Source: Odontocerum albicorne
Taxonomy: Eukaryota > Arthropoda > Insecta > Trichoptera > Odontoceridae
DNA length: 64,000 bases
Direction: 5' to 3'
Assembly (NCBI GenBank): GCA_949825065.1
Contig: OX463844.1
Coordinates: forward strand, 3,495,887 to 3,559,886
The translations under genes and the position numbers were made by a program. This document shows positions 10,890-22,177 of this stretch, in pieces. The notes beneath the pieces were generated by a model. The model saw nothing but the letters and a program-made list of their open reading frames with translations, was not told where the DNA came from and did not search any database. Each line of letters begins with the position of its first letter. Position 1 is the first letter of the stretch.

Positions 10890-11235
10890 ATGAATGAACG
10901 AATGGCCACTACCCGTGATGGGTATAATATAAGAGACAATACAAAGTGGAGATCTGGGTATTTGATGTTGGCACCACTGGAAATGACTGTGTAAATCAAT
11001 TTGTGATCGTATATCGTGTTGCATATAGGCTAAGGAGCTACAGTACCTGCAGCTTGTTGCATTTTTTTCTCTATTGGGTCCCCGATTACAAGCAACAGTT
11101 CTATTCCATTTGGTTTTATCTGCTGCTGTTTGCTATCAGTTGTGTTGAGCTATTATAATTTTAGGCGTCTTATGTAGTACGCCCTTATATCTCTTGCGAT
11201 GTCCATCGTGCTTTCTCCTGTCTGCCAAAGACAAA
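10890..11235 (-). mobile_element. Group H LINE 3' end
   Basis: Antisense to the 32.3 kb copy: shares TTGGCACCACTGGAAATG, ATAGGCTAAGGAGCTACAG, ATCTGCTGCTGTTTGCTA and CAGTTGTGTTGAGC. The last is the antisense of the AHNWEQIAAD coding end. Only the last residues and the 3' UTR remain. Confidence 0.6.
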
Positions 11236-11258
11236 TTAATATAATGGATTTAGTTTAT

Positions 11259-11904
11259 ATTAAAGGCTCTTTCGAATTGAGAGTTTTTTTTAAATTATTG
11301 GTTAAAACACACATGGTGTCACAAACTCGTCTGGGTCTTGTGATTTTTGAGAAGTATAATGTATGACATTTATAAAAATTGAGTCGTATACAATGCAACA
11401 ACGCGTTCAGATTGTTGAATTATTTTATGTATTGTAATCTCCGGAAACGGTGATGTTAATTGACCACCAAGATCATGTGATCTGACACCATTAGACTATT
11501 TTCTCAGGGGTTACGTGAAAAACCAGATCTATGATATAAGAATGACCCCCAATCAATTCCTGAGCTGAAGGACGAAATTATTCACGTTATTGGTGAGTTA
11601 AAACCGCAATTATGCCAAAATGTCATCTAAAATTTTGACAAAAGAGTGGACATCTGTGGAGCTGCAAGAGGTGGACATTTGGCGGATATTGATTTTTGTG
11701 TTGAAATGTCATACATTATACGTCAATGGCCAATAAAATGTTTTTTAAATCAAATGTTTACGGTTTTGTGCCTCTCTAATGTCAAACATTATACTTCAAT
11801 GACCAATAAAAAGTTTTTGAAATCAAAGCCAATTGTGTGTTTTATTCAAGAATTTAAAAAAATTGAATAAAAAAAATCGCTCAATTTGAAAGACCCTTTA
11901 TAAG
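11259..11904 (+). mobile_element. Deleted Tc1/mariner-like element, copy B
   Basis: Terminal repeats TTAAAGGCTCTTTCGAATTG and CAATTTGAAAGACCCTTTA with TA outside. The plus strand carries the short transposase start (CGTATACAATGCAACAACGC = SYTMQQR), the family deletion junction (TTTATGTATTGTAATCTCCG), then WPPRS..TPLDYF coding text with frameshifts and VDICGAARGGHLADIDFCVE. The 3' non-coding part is locally duplicated (ACATTATAC..TCAATG..CCAATAAAA twice), making it longer than its siblings. Confidence 0.85.
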
Positions 11905-12257
11905 AGAAAATGTAATTCATTTATACATTTTATCTTGCAAAGCCCAAACCACTCCACTCCCTCTTACTTTAAGATATTCCATAAGTGAAATAATTTCATT
12001 AAAATATTTATATAATACTTTTTCAAGTACGTTGATATACAACTAACAAGTTGGAGTCCCTTTATTAAGATTCTATTGTGGCACTTATTTTAATGGAAAA
12101 CTGTTGTGAATTGACAGACTTTAATTGGTATTATTATGTCTTTCCTTGTAAACAGTACGAACGGAATGGTTAATGGACATATATTAATCTATCCCAATCA
12201 TCAAGAAAAATATTTTAAGATTTCTCAAGTGAAAAGTACACGTAAATCCTTTTTTTC

Positions 12258-12365
12258 AAATTGAGTACCAACGGGATTCGAACCCACAACCACCTGATTT
12301 GAATATAGGCGTCTTACCAATAAGACTGCGGATGACTTACCAACTAGGTAACAGAGAATACTTTG
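12258..12365 (-). mobile_element. tRNA-derived SINE head
   Basis: On the minus strand, TTGGTAAGACGCC (A box, 12308-12320) and GGTTCGAATCC (B box, 12274-12284) are at tRNA-like spacing. A second TAGTTGGTAAGTC lies upstream. It ends in a T-rich tract. The best B box of the SINE heads; a degenerate tRNA gene cannot be ruled out without folding. Confidence 0.6.
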
Positions 12366-12413
12366 TAGAAATGTAAATTCAATAACGCTTATTTTAGTAA
12401 TATCACATAAATT

Positions 12414-12755
12414 ACGGTTCGAACTCATCAATAACGTGAATAATTTCGTCCTTCAGCTCAGGAATTGATTGGGGGTCATTCTTATAGACCTGGCTTTTCA
12501 CGTAACTCCAGAGAAAGTAGTCAAACGGTGTCAGATCTTATGATCTTGGTGGTCAATTAACATCGCCGTTTCCGGAGATTACAATACATAAAATAATTGA
12601 ACAATTTGAACGCGTTGTTGTATTGTTTACGACTCCGTTTATATTAATGTCATACATTACACTTTTCAAATGTCACAAGACTCAGGCAAGTTCGCGATGC
12701 CATCTGTGTTTTATCCAAGAATATAAAAAACGCTCAATAAGAAAGACACTTTACG
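12414..12755 (-). mobile_element. Deleted Tc1/mariner-like element, copy C (partial)
   Basis: Begins within the transposase C-terminus (antisense of IIHVIDEFEP), passes the GATCTTGGTGGTCAATTAAC block and the family deletion junction, and ends AACGCTCAATAAGAAAGACAC. The left terminal repeat and the last transposase residues are missing; a SINE head lies next to the break. Confidence 0.8.
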
Positions 12756-12960
12756 TACCATCACGTCGTCTCCCTATCAGGGTGGACAAAGATGAGAGTG
12801 CACCAGACTTTACATCCATAAACTTTCTCATAAAGCTTCTACGATTTCTCTGACTTTTAACAAGTCTTTTCAAAATATCATACATTTTATCCAATCATAC
12901 AATACTTTTCTCGATCTTTTCTACCACAGCTTCAATATAAGAACTAACTTTAATTTGTTA
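12756..12960 (-). pseudogene. Group A LINE remnant, antisense
   Basis: CACGTCGTCTCCCTATCAGG, TTCTACGATTTCTCTGACTT and ATCATACATTTTATCCAATC match the antisense of the group A 3' coding end at 5.5 and 53.6 kb. Confidence 0.5.
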
Positions 12961-13345
12961 AATGGACAGAGAAATTACGTAATGGTTAATTTGTATGCGT
13001 AATAATTATTCCTAGTTATCTGAAAACTGGTTGAATGTGAATTGTACATTTTATGTTGATATATATTTCTTACTTTATTAACTTTTGGTGCGAGCTTTAT
13101 TTAAAATTCTCTTTTGGAGTGATTTATTTGAATTCTGTATAAAATTGTGAAATTAAACCGTGTAATATATATGAACATAATTATGGTGGCGCTTAAACAC
13201 GCCCTTTTCGTGTTCATTGATGTACAAAATTCTAGGTTCATGTTCACACCGCTTGAAAGTTGAGTGGGATGAATTAATGAATAATTAAAAAGGTGTAATT
13301 TGGCTCAGTGATTAGCTTTAATATATTTCTGATAACCTCGCCTTT

Positions 13346-13382
13346 ATTGAAATCTCCGATACTTTATTACGTAATAGTTTCT
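13346..13382. repeat. Target-site duplication of the RTE-like LINE, 3' side
   Basis: ATTGAAATCTCCGATACTTT continuing to AGTTTCT is repeated at 14027-14063 with two mismatches, exactly flanking the LINE fragment. Confidence 0.75.
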
Positions 13383-14027
13383 TCTTCTTCTTCCCAGTGT
13401 CATGTCAGGCCCCCCCAACGTTGAATATCACTTGAGAGTAGACATCTTTGTCAACGGCAGCCGGAAAAAGATCTCCAACGCCCTTTATGCCAGTCCAATC
13501 ACGTATATTGCGGAGCCAGGAGATTTGCCTCCTGCCAACACCTCTTCGGCCTTCTATTTTGCCTTGGATGATCACGTGCAGTAATTTGTAATTTGTGCCT
13601 CTAAGTATATGACCCAAGTAGGACACATTTCGGATTTTAATATTAGTCAGCAGCTCTATCAACTTTGACTCTTTGAAGAACCCTCGTGTTGCTGACCATA
13701 TCCGTCCAGGGTATCTGTAGCATTCTCTGGTGCATCCACATTTCGAATGCTTCCAGTCGGTTTCTACTACCAACTTTGAAGGTACATGATTCCACTCCAT
13801 ACAATAACACTGACCAAACGTAGCATTTGACTAACCGTTGTCGAAGTTTCAAGTTTAGATTATCATCGCAGAATACGTTTCTCATTTTATTAAAAGCCGC
13901 ACGAGATGATTCAATTCTGCACTTGACTTCGGTTTCTGTGTCGAGGTCTTCCACTAGGATACCGAGGTATTTAAACATTTTCACTCTCCCTATATCAGCA
14001 CCGTTCATAAGTTCTAGACGGTTAATA
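13383..14027 (-). pseudogene. Group B RTE-like LINE, 5'-truncated
   Basis: Minus-strand ORF2 end: NGADIGRVKMFKYLGIL, AAFNKMRNVFCDDNLNLKLR, VKCYVWSVLLYGVESCT, NRLEAFEMWMHQRMLQIPW, TDMVSNTRVLQRVK, then in another frame LLTNIKIRNVSYLGHILRG, LLHVIIQGKIEGRRGVG and SWLRNIRDWTG. These are the post-RT blocks of RTE-type LINEs. A frameshift sits near 13650. The 3' end is a short (GAA)n run at 13383-13397, the microsatellite tail typical of RTE elements. It is flanked by a 36-37-bp duplication. Sister copies at 20.3 and 51.9 kb. Confidence 0.88.
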
Positions 14028-14063
14028 TTGAAATCTCCGATACTTTATTCCATAATAGTTTCT
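14027..14063. repeat. Target-site duplication, 5' side
   Basis: Second copy of the 13346-13382 sequence. TTCTAGACGGTTAATA just before it (14012) and TTCTACACGGTTAATA just after (14061) are also alike, so the 5' junction may have involved microhomology. Confidence 0.7.
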
Positions 14064-14592
14064 ACACGGTTAATATGAAAATCTTACAATTTTAAGGACA
14101 AAGTGAGCTTTATAACCCTTCGATTGAGATGAGTCAGTGTAAAAAGTCTACATTGACTCGAACGGATTGACTTTGAACTTCGTTTCATTATATTTAAGGT
14201 CCTTGATGGGATGTCTCCATTGTACTTTTTTAATCAGTGCCTGAGAGATTTTCTTTTGAAGAGAAGTAAAAGTTTGAGGTCGATTTAATCTTAATCGAAA
14301 AAAAATATTGTGCCGAATCGATCAAATAGGGCAGGGTGTTATAAGGAGGCTTTTACCGTTGCTAGTACTGTGGTGTGGAATTATCTAGAAATTATCTAGC
14401 TCTAAGTGCTAGAAAATGGTTGGCGTGTGTAGCCTTAGGAATCACTTGAAGACAACCCTTTTTGGTAGGTCTTATTAAAATGAATGATTTCATATGAACA
14501 TAATACACATAGCTATACTTTAACTAAAATCGAATGTGTTATCATATATCGGAAAATCTACACAGGTGTTTTTGTAGTACGTCTCTTCTTAA

Positions 14593-15246
14593 CCTTTCCC
14601 TTCCTGTGCTAAAAATAAAATCCGCGCGTTCCGGTGCTGTGTATTCTTCAATACACATGTAAAAATGAGCGATTTAAAATCGGAAAAATAAGAATATTCA
14701 TAGCCAATCGCTTAAATTAATTAAATTTGAAGTCAAAAGTGATAATAATTGAAATTTAATTGCTGAAAACATGAAAAAAAATATCGGCCGACGTTCACAA
14801 AATGGGCAGAAGGGACCACCTCAAATGGATGCCCCAGAGCTATTGAGAACTAAGATGGGACTCGGTCTCGGAATGTTATGCTTCGAAGGAAGAAACGCAA
14901 CTGCGAACTGAGATTATATCTCTTGCGTTCCCATATACCGAAGTAGAGTGAGAGTGAGACGTGAATAGCATCGCTACCTCACCCATAGCGGTTTTTTAGA
15001 ATGGATATACCTACGTCACACACTGGCACACGTTTGATTGTTTTGGTGAATTGATTCCCGATTTTCACAAAATATCTCTGATGTGGCCGATAAGTGCTAA
15101 TTATTATTAATATTATTTTTTCATTCAATGCGTAAATGTATTTCGGAGGAATATCTAAAATCTTAACTCTGTATTTATTATATTTATAGAGATATTACAG
15201 TTTTAGAAGCAATGTGTACTAGTTATACATCACAGGGAGGGAAGGG
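14593..15246 (-). mobile_element. TTAA MITE (piggyBac-type), copy 1
   Basis: Flanked by TTAA at 14589-14592 and 15247-15250. Ends CCTTTCCCTTCCTGTG and the inverse CACAGGGAGGGAAGG. 654 bp, no transposase. Interior blocks (CGGAAAAATAAGAATATTC, GTGAGAGTGAGACG, ACCTACGTCACACACTGG) are shared, in opposite orientation, with 29534-30178 and 55478-56074. TTAA duplications and CCC starts are hallmarks of the piggyBac superfamily. Confidence 0.9.
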
Positions 15247-15294
15247 TTAATACAGTTTTCTGAAGTATGCTTTATAAATATGTGTTTCTTAACA

Positions 15295-15410
15295 CTTGCA
15301 GATGCAGAGAACTAATGGCCGCAGCTGACACCTTCTTATCATTTCATTAAAATTGTGTTATTTGTTTGTAATATATTTTAATAATAGTGGGTTCAATTTC
15401 TATAACACTG
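15295..15410 (+). repeat. GGCGCTATATAAA-family upstream part
   Basis: AGATGCAGAGAACTAATGGCCGCAGCTGACACC.. to TTAATAATAGTGGGTTCAAT parallels 51660-51790, where the ACCCTTGAG block follows. Here the copy breaks off after GGGTTCAAT. Confidence 0.5.
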
Positions 15411-15599
15411 ATTTAGAAATTTATGCTTATGTATTAAAAATTTAGACATACTCGTATATAACATTACACCTAAAGTCAAATGTGTTAATTTTATATATTT
15501 TAACTTTTTTTTTTAAATTCGTCTTCCCTTGGTAAATAAATAAATAATTCCGCAACGTTTGAGGCTCCTCGAGGCCTTCTTCAGGTAGACTTTATCTGA

Positions 15600-16720
15600 A
15601 GTTGGTTTGAAGAGAGTATGTGTATAAGAAAAAGAAATACATGCCGTGCTGATGTTTTATTTGTGAAATATGAACGAAATAAGTAGTGTACGGCACTGTA
15701 ATGCAGCAGATTCGGCTCGAATGACCACTTTGTACAGCACCGTACAAATACTGTAGAATAGGTGAATGGTTGCCGCTCGATACTCGGATATTTCGGCTCA
15801 CTTTATGCTTTTCCGGTGAAAGTAGCAGGGGGAAGAGATTCCTATTTAGCAGGTAGAAGCTGATCGTAAGTAAAACACAGTAGACTGTGGTGAAACTGAG
15901 AATGTATTTTTGACGTTTTGCGCTTCTTATGTGCGGCCAATCAATAATCGCAAGCTCCTATTTTGGTCCGTGCATGCCGTCATGGCTTGCGAGATATTAC
16001 GTATTTCACACGTTTTCGCATGCATAGGCCGGTCGACTTTTGATAGTAGCTCTCGCGACGGCCACGCATAAGGAACATTTCATTACAGTCGTTACACAAC
16101 AAGTACATCAAACAAAACATCTTTAAATATAAAACAAACAAGAAAATATACATCAATCATAGTTTAGGTGACGCATACGTCCGATACAAGTAGTTTTGTA
16201 TTGTATTATGTTTGACAAAACTATAGCTTTAAAATAAATAAAACAAGTTTACCTTATCTTCGATATTGGATAAAATCAATATTCAAGAGAAAAAAATGTA
16301 CGTTAAATGGCAAAGTTTATACCCTGCATTCTTCTAGAATTCGATTCAGAAGTCTACTTCACAAAGCCTTTTATAGTCTAACTTTTTACAAAAGGATCCA
16401 AATCTATTATTTTCAAATAGAAATGATACGTACGTGACATCGATAAATAACCAGTGGTAGATGAACTTTTTCCATATTTTCAGAATATACGAGTTTACTC
16501 AATATATTATACATATGAAAAAAATATTTACCTATTGATTCACGTTAGCGTTGTAGAAATCGGTTATTTTCTATTATTTTTAATATTTTGTGTACAACGT
16601 ACAACCTGACAAACATATTGCGATTAGCCAATCATTTCTGAGTATGGAGAAAATAATTCCAAATATGGCTTTATTATTTTTCATCTATATGGTACACACG
16701 TGTATGGCGAGTATGTTGCT
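15600..16720. other. Unannotated region, locally less AT-rich
   Basis: 15600-16080 has a higher GC share (e.g. TCTCGCGACGGCCACGC) than its surroundings. No ORF or known repeat recognised. The short open frame at 16590-16835 overlaps a MITE end. Confidence 0.45.
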
Positions 16721-16723
16721 AAA

Positions 16724-17178
16724 CAACGTTCCCCCTAATTTTAACATTGAGTGTGCGGCCCATCAACTTATATGTGCAAGAAAAAAAGAGGGAAGTGAGG
16801 AATATGCATATTCATGCATAGATAAAACTAAGTAGTCAACATAATGCACCACGAAATCATAAATTAAATTTTTGAAATAAGTAGGTTATATATAAAAAAT
16901 ATGACATACTTTGGTCAGTTTCTAGTATTAGTGTGTCATAAAACGATGACACACTTATACTAGAAACTGACCAACCAGCACACATGAGTTGACACTATCA
17001 CAATCACACGTTCTATGTACCTATACTTTAGTACAATACAGTCACAGATTCTTTCATTACGCCGCGTGGACACTACAAGTTTTTTTCTTTGAGATGTGTG
17101 CGGAAGATAGAAACATATGTGCGGACAATTTTTAACAGATGTGCGGCCGCACACGCGCACACCTTAGAGGGAACGGTG
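16724..17178. mobile_element. hAT-like MITE with internal perfect hairpin
   Basis: The left end CAACGTTCCCCCTAA plus GTGTGCGGCC matches, inverted, the right end GTGTGCGGCCGC.. and TTAGAGGGAACGGTG. Ends are CA..TG, as in hAT elements. The flanks TTGCTAAA and TATGCTAA resemble each other but are not a clean 8-bp duplication. 455 bp, non-coding. Confidence 0.55.
16911..16974. repeat. 29-bp inverted repeat, 6-nt loop
   Basis: TTGGTCAGTTTCTAGTATTA plus GTGTGTCAT is followed after AAAACG by its reverse complement with one mismatch. Confidence 0.95.
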
Positions 17179-17637
17179 TATGCTAAACAGCGATATTTTC
17201 CAACTAATTAACTTTTATTTATTATGTTATTTATTATACGGTACGGTATTTCATGAACCACTAAAATATTACAGAGACAATAGCAAAATTCAAATCTTTA
17301 GTATGCATGAATATGAAATCAACATGTCACAAAAAGCATACACAAAATACAGGACTCATACACTAAAATATCATTAAGATTGCGTACATGCATACTTCTT
17401 ACCATTCATGTAATACGAAAATGAGACAGGCCAGGGCTCAGGAGGCCTAAGCCAGTGACATATAATAAAAAATAATCTCCTTGGAAAAAAATAGAAACAA
17501 AAACAAATCCACTTTAAAATCACATTTATGATCAAAACACATTTCTAGAGTTTTTTTTTGAAATCTTAGAAGTGTGAAAGAAAACAAAAACAACGTTAAG
17601 AAGGAAAATAAATATTGTCTTGGATATGTTAAGTTGT
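17179..17637. other. Unannotated AT-rich spacer
   Basis: No supported feature. Confidence 0.5.
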
Positions 17638-17965
17638 TTAATCCATGAAAGGTTTTTCAATCTTTTTACATAATAATGTAAAGCCAAGGAGAAAGAAAAT
17701 CGTCCACCGACAAGGAAGGGAAAGGAAATAATAGAAAATGGAGATGAAAGGATATTCTGAGTTATGTAATATTTTTTTCAATTTTCTCTTGAATGTGATT
17801 AAGGAAAGTGTTAACTCTTGGCTGAACTTGACCAAATTTGTGTAGAACAATTGTTTTTTATTGAAAAGCTGGACACTGCTTTGAAGTAAAATTATTGTGC
17901 ACTCACAAGTAATTTTGTAATTGTCATTCAAGAAATATTCATAAAAAATTGCTTACTAATATTGT
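17638..17965 (-). pseudogene. Group D LINE 3' end remnant
   Basis: The minus strand reads QELTLSLITFKRKLKKILHN then YPFISIFYYFLSLPC and WTIFFLLGFTLLC. SLITFKRKLKK is the usual end of Jockey/CR1-type ORF2 (..APSL..FKR.LK..L). Upstream RLWN motif not visible. 97-codon frame, probably chance openness of a dead tail. Confidence 0.5.
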
Positions 17966-18304
17966 AGCTTTTTTTAAATGAACACTTTCAAAACAATTGC
18001 CAGAAAAACCGAAAAAAATATAATGAAGAATAATATTATTTAGATATATATAACACATCATCTGATATGGAAGTAATCTTCAAACAGGTTATGGTGTGGC
18101 GCAACTGTTGCGCCTGCGAGTTTTGTGATAAAATCAAAATTGCATCGCTTTCTCACCCTCCAGTCACAAAGGGTTAAATAAAAAAAAAACGAATAAAAAT
18201 TGACAAGTTTTCGTCCTGCAATATAATCTTACTCGACATAATTTCAAATCTATAAAACAAAAAAAAAAAACAATTAATTTAATGTATATATAAACATATC
18301 AGTC

Positions 18305-18785
18305 AGTATGTAAGTACGTAATCATCACCCTGTTGAGGTAGGCAGAGATAACAAATCTCCGAACTTTTCTTTTCATGCACATATTTTTTTGCTTCTTCCA
18401 TATTCATACATCTCGCCACGTCAATTATTTTACTATGTTATGTATACTTCTCACTTAACCTTCTTTGAAAATCTGCTTCATTAGATCTAGCCATGTTTTT
18501 CTCTATCTTCCTCTTACATTCACACCTTGTACTTCTGATTTGTATACTCGTTTAGTCATTCTTTCGCTATTCATTCTCTCCACATTTCTAAACCATTTTT
18601 TTCTTTTTATCAATGCATTCATTTCTAATGTCCTCGTTCTGCCTTCTTTCATAAATTCACACTCCATAAATTTTTCTTAGGGCACGTATATCCACAGTAT
18701 TAATCTTATTTTCATCTTTCTGCCAAATTCAATTTACACTTCTATACGTCAAGGTACCCACCAACACAATATTATATATTACATT
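18305..18785 (-). pseudogene. Group A LINE C-terminal remnant, antisense
   Basis: Antisense of the family text: TTGAGGTAGGCAGAGATAAC (coding end), CTAGCCATGTTTTTCTCTA, CTCCACATTTCTAAACCATT, CTAATGTCCTCGTTCTGCC, AGGGCACGTATATCCACAG and CTATACGTCAAGGTACCCA. The order is the same as at 37.5 and 53.6 kb. Many stops. Confidence 0.7.
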
Positions 18786-19237
18786 TAAAAAAAAACGCGT
18801 TCGATGTAGTAATTTAATTTGTTTATTAAAATGTTTCCGACCCCTGTTCTAACGAGATAGATTGATTTCTTTTGTCTCTGCCCAATAGATTTCAGCCAAA
18901 CGCTATGTTGAATAGAGAATAGAGGACAGAGAGCACACACGCGCGACACTGAGCGATAGGATGTATTTTATTTACTTTCGATATCGCTGACGCCTCTTCA
19001 CCTGGACACCAGATAGCTCGTATGTGTAGCGAAATATAGTAGCGGGATAAAAGTGTGATAATTGAATCGCCAACAGAATTTTCGGACAGAGGAGAATTGG
19101 AAATATTTTTTGAAGTATTAATTAAGTAATTATAAATGAAAGAAAAACGTTTAGTGGGTGTTATTATTCATTATTGTGTCATTAACTTTTTATTTTTCAA
19201 GTTGAGGTTGCAGCATTATACGCGAAAATTTTCTAAC

Positions 19238-19325
19238 GAGCTACGTGACCTAGTTGGTAAAATTCATGTCGTCTAATCCGGGGTCAAGGGTTCGGTTTCC
19301 GTCGAAGCTCAGATTTTTTGAAAAT
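19238..19325 (+). mobile_element. tRNA-derived SINE head (partial)
   Basis: GACCTAGTTGGTAAAATTCA (A box) and GGTTCGGTTTCC (B box, 19289-19300) at tRNA-like spacing. Confidence 0.55.
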
Positions 19326-19559
19326 AGTATTCTGTCTAGTTTTCATTCGCCGTCTTCGTGCGCAATGTTAAGCGTAGTGGTCTTTTGTTGTCTCCATCCC
19401 TCCCAGTTCTCGACCATGGTAATGCCGCGCTTATTAATGATCCTGTTAACTCCTTTATTTGATCTGTTCATCTTATAGGACACCTTCCTCCCGTTCACTT
19501 TCCCTCAATTTTCTCTGTAATTACCAACTTGTAACCTACCCAAAATACGTTAGGATTAT

Positions 19560-19695
19560 ATTTTGTTTATAGTAAAGGCATTAACGTTGTGGAGGTTTAA
19601 AGACATTGTAATATGTTTTATCAAACACTGTTTATTCCACTTTTTGTAACGATATAACCCTACCGGTTTCAAGGCTTTCACCTCAAACAAGAATA
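19560..19695 (-). mobile_element. Foldback/hammerhead element, single broken arm
   Basis: AGGTTTAAAGACATTGTAAT, ATCAAACACTGTTTATTCC, ATAACCCTACCGGTTTCAAG and GCTTTCACCTCA match the left arms at 56.5 and 57.7 kb. It stops just before the CATCATCAG core, so the CUGAUGA part is lost. Confidence 0.7.
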
Positions 19696-20293
19696 AATTC
19701 TGTTCGAACTGGTACCGATATACACGATTCAACGGTTGGAGACATTCGGGTTGGGGACTGAGGGCTGATGGAGGCATGGGACGATCTCGGCCAGCAGCGG
19801 AGAGATTTTTGGGATATATGTGTCTACGTAATTATAATGTAATTGAGACGAACATTATTTTTTTACATGTTATTGAAAGTCATTCAGCGTTCTCTCATTC
19901 TTGTATTTGGTGCGTCTTAAGTCCTATTAACATATTTCTGGTTTGTTGGAAGAGATTGTCACATGTCAATAAGTCAAATGTCAATGTTTAATATAATACA
20001 ATAATACAACACAACTATTTATATCCGTTTCTTGTTAATTATTCCTTCCACCCTCAGTTCAATGCTATGTTTTCCGCGTAAAATCGATCCACTTATGTCA
20101 AATTAATATCCCGGATGAAAATAGCAAATTAATTATTTATTTAAGGCTCAGTTTTGACTTAGTGACTCCAGGCAAAGTACCAAAATAGAGCCTCGGAATA
20201 AAAGGCAAAAACACGTGTCTGGTGGTAATGAAGTATTATGAATTGAATATGAAAGAAATTTCTCGTTAAGGGTTCTAATTAATTAAAGTGAAG

Positions 20294-20712
20294 ATGAGTG
20301 GAATCATGAACCATCAAAGTAAGTAGTATGAACCGACTGGAAGCATTCGAAATGTGGATGCACCGGAGAATGCTACGGATACCCTGGACGGATATGGTCA
20401 GCAACACAAGGGTTCTTCAAAGAGCCAAAGTTGATAGAGAGTTGCTGACTAATATTAAAATTCGAAAGGTGTCCTACTTGGGTAATGTACTTAGAGGAGC
20501 AAAGTACAAATTACTGCACCTGATCATCCAAGGCAAAATAGAAGGCAGAAGAGGTGTTGGCAGGAGGCAAATTTCCTGGCTCCGCAATATACCTGATTGG
20601 ACTGGCATAAGAGGCGTTTGAGATCTTTTTCAGGCTGCCGGGGACAAAGATATCTACTCTTAAGTGATATTCAACGTTGGGGGGACCTGACATGACACTG
20701 AGAAGAAGATGA
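20294..20712 (+). pseudogene. Group B RTE-like LINE, 5'-truncated
   Basis: A 97-codon frame (20328-20621) gives NRLEAFEMWMHRRMLRIPW, TDMVSNTRVLQRAKVDRELL, TNIKIRKVSYLGNVLRG, LLHLIIQGKIEGRRGVG and RRQISWLRNIPDWTG. There is no frameshift here, unlike the 13.4 kb copy. It ends GACATGACACTGAGAAGAAG, the (GAA)n tail of the family. No RT core. Younger or less damaged than its sisters. Confidence 0.88.
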
Positions 20713-20768
20713 CTTGGTAATGTGAGAGAGAATAAATACAGAATATGAACAACTTTTCAAGGGAGGAA

Positions 20769-20769
20769 A

Positions 20770-20816
<47 letters not shown>
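20769..20816 (+). repeat. Poly(A) tract, about 47 bp
   Basis: Lies 57 bp beyond the LINE (GAA)n tail, so it is not that LINE's tail. It could be the tail of a small retrocopy in the AACAACTTTTCAAGGGAGG segment, or simple slippage. Confidence 0.9.
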
Positions 20817-20817
<1 letters not shown>

Positions 20818-21933
20818 ACTGAGTAATTATACGCTGTTTTGTATTTTCTGTCCCACCCCAAGAAGGCTTCTAATTTTTAAAATTAAAAAAATATATATTT
20901 CAAGAAATATATCTTATTTTTCATTCACAAATACATATTTCAAAATTACGACTATAGTTTATTGTTCTTTATTTTACTTTACGCTTTGAATGGATGGGTA
21001 ATGAAAAGTTTACTAAACAAATTTACAATTCAAGCATGAGTACGAATCGTGGTGGAGGACGGCTTAGAAAAGTATGTTGTACAAAGAGAATGAACTTTAT
21101 AAAGGATGAAAATATGTGAAGGAAGGAAAAAATATTTGGATAAGAAAGTTTGACGCTCTTTATTTTTCTACGTATCTGGTGGTATTTATCAAACACGCTA
21201 GAAAAACTTAACCATTTAAATTATATTCGAAGATTTTCAAGATTGTTTTCCACTAGTTTAACATTTTTGAGTTCTTGCTGTATTGAGTTGGTTTAACCCT
21301 TTAAGTGCCGGAAGTTATTAGTATGGCCGTACCCAACAGGCCGTGATTTTTTCAACAAAAATAAAACCTAAAAAAAAATTATTTTTTGTATACAGATATA
21401 AAGGATATTATGAAAACTTACTAAATATATACACCGTGGGGTGTTTGAGCTGCCGTTCACTCAGAAAAACACAGTTTAAATATTCACAAAATGTCAGGGT
21501 TGTCACAACTTGACACAGAATACACGTTTACTTATAAATATAGTGGAATATTATGTACTTGGTAAACTTAAATCAACAAATTATCAGTATGATGTATTAT
21601 AAAGCACAAAAGGTAAATAAACTATAAAATAAAACCATAAAAAGTCTATATAAACGTCGTATTATGCCGCAAAACAACCGCCAATAACCAAAGAATACAT
21701 GAAAACACACTTTGTAAATAAATAGTTTGAAAAATTAACAAAAATAACACACAAAAGTTAAAAATCAACCATTGAAGAAAACTACAAATGAAGTAATTAT
21801 AAATCTTCGCAATTACGACGCAAAAAACTGATGTCGGTAACCCTGTATCAGAGACACGTATTGACTTGTCAGTGAAAGCTTTTAGAAAAATGACTGTAAC
21901 TTTGATAATATCGGTAAATTGTAATATTTAAGT

Positions 21934-21941
21934 ATTTCTTC
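21934..21941. repeat. hAT target-site duplication, left
   Basis: ATTTCTTC, identical to 23009-23016. Confidence 0.92.
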
Positions 21942-21971
21942 CAGGGCTGTGGAGTCGGAAGAAAAAAAACA

Positions 21972-22080
21972 CGACTCCGACTCCGACTCCGATTCCTATA
22001 TTTACCAACAACACAACTCCGACTCCACAACTTCGACTCCACGACTCCGACTCCACAACTCCGACTCCAAACTCCGACTC
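21972..22080. repeat. GACTCC hexamer repeat, left of hAT
   Basis: Interrupted CGACTC/CAACTC hexamers. The orientation is opposite to the terminal GGAGTCGG a few bases before it, so the first 45 bp can fold back. Confidence 0.9.
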
Positions 22081-22177
22081 AAAAAAGCTCAATTTTATCA
22101 GGTTGTTTCCTACCTTTGCATATAGCCATTTTTTCATGTTATACGGATAAAAATAAAACAAGATCAAACTTTAATAA

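Noticed and set aside
12258..12365. Functional tRNA gene
   Set aside because: A and B boxes are good, but the acceptor and anticodon stems do not form convincingly, and similar heads recur with SINE tails. tRNAscan-SE would settle it.
15545..15590. Another hammerhead-like core (minus strand CUGAAGA, AGGC/GCCU stem)
   Set aside because: The GAAA box is replaced by CAAA, so the core is broken; kept only as a likely relative.
18086..18178. Right end of another TTAA element (..CACAAAGGGTTAA)
   Set aside because: I could not find a matching left end with TTAA within a reasonable distance.
20769..20816. Poly(A) as the tail of the RTE-like LINE
   Set aside because: Sister copies show that the LINE ends in (GAA)n at about 20712; the poly(A) lies 57 bp further on.
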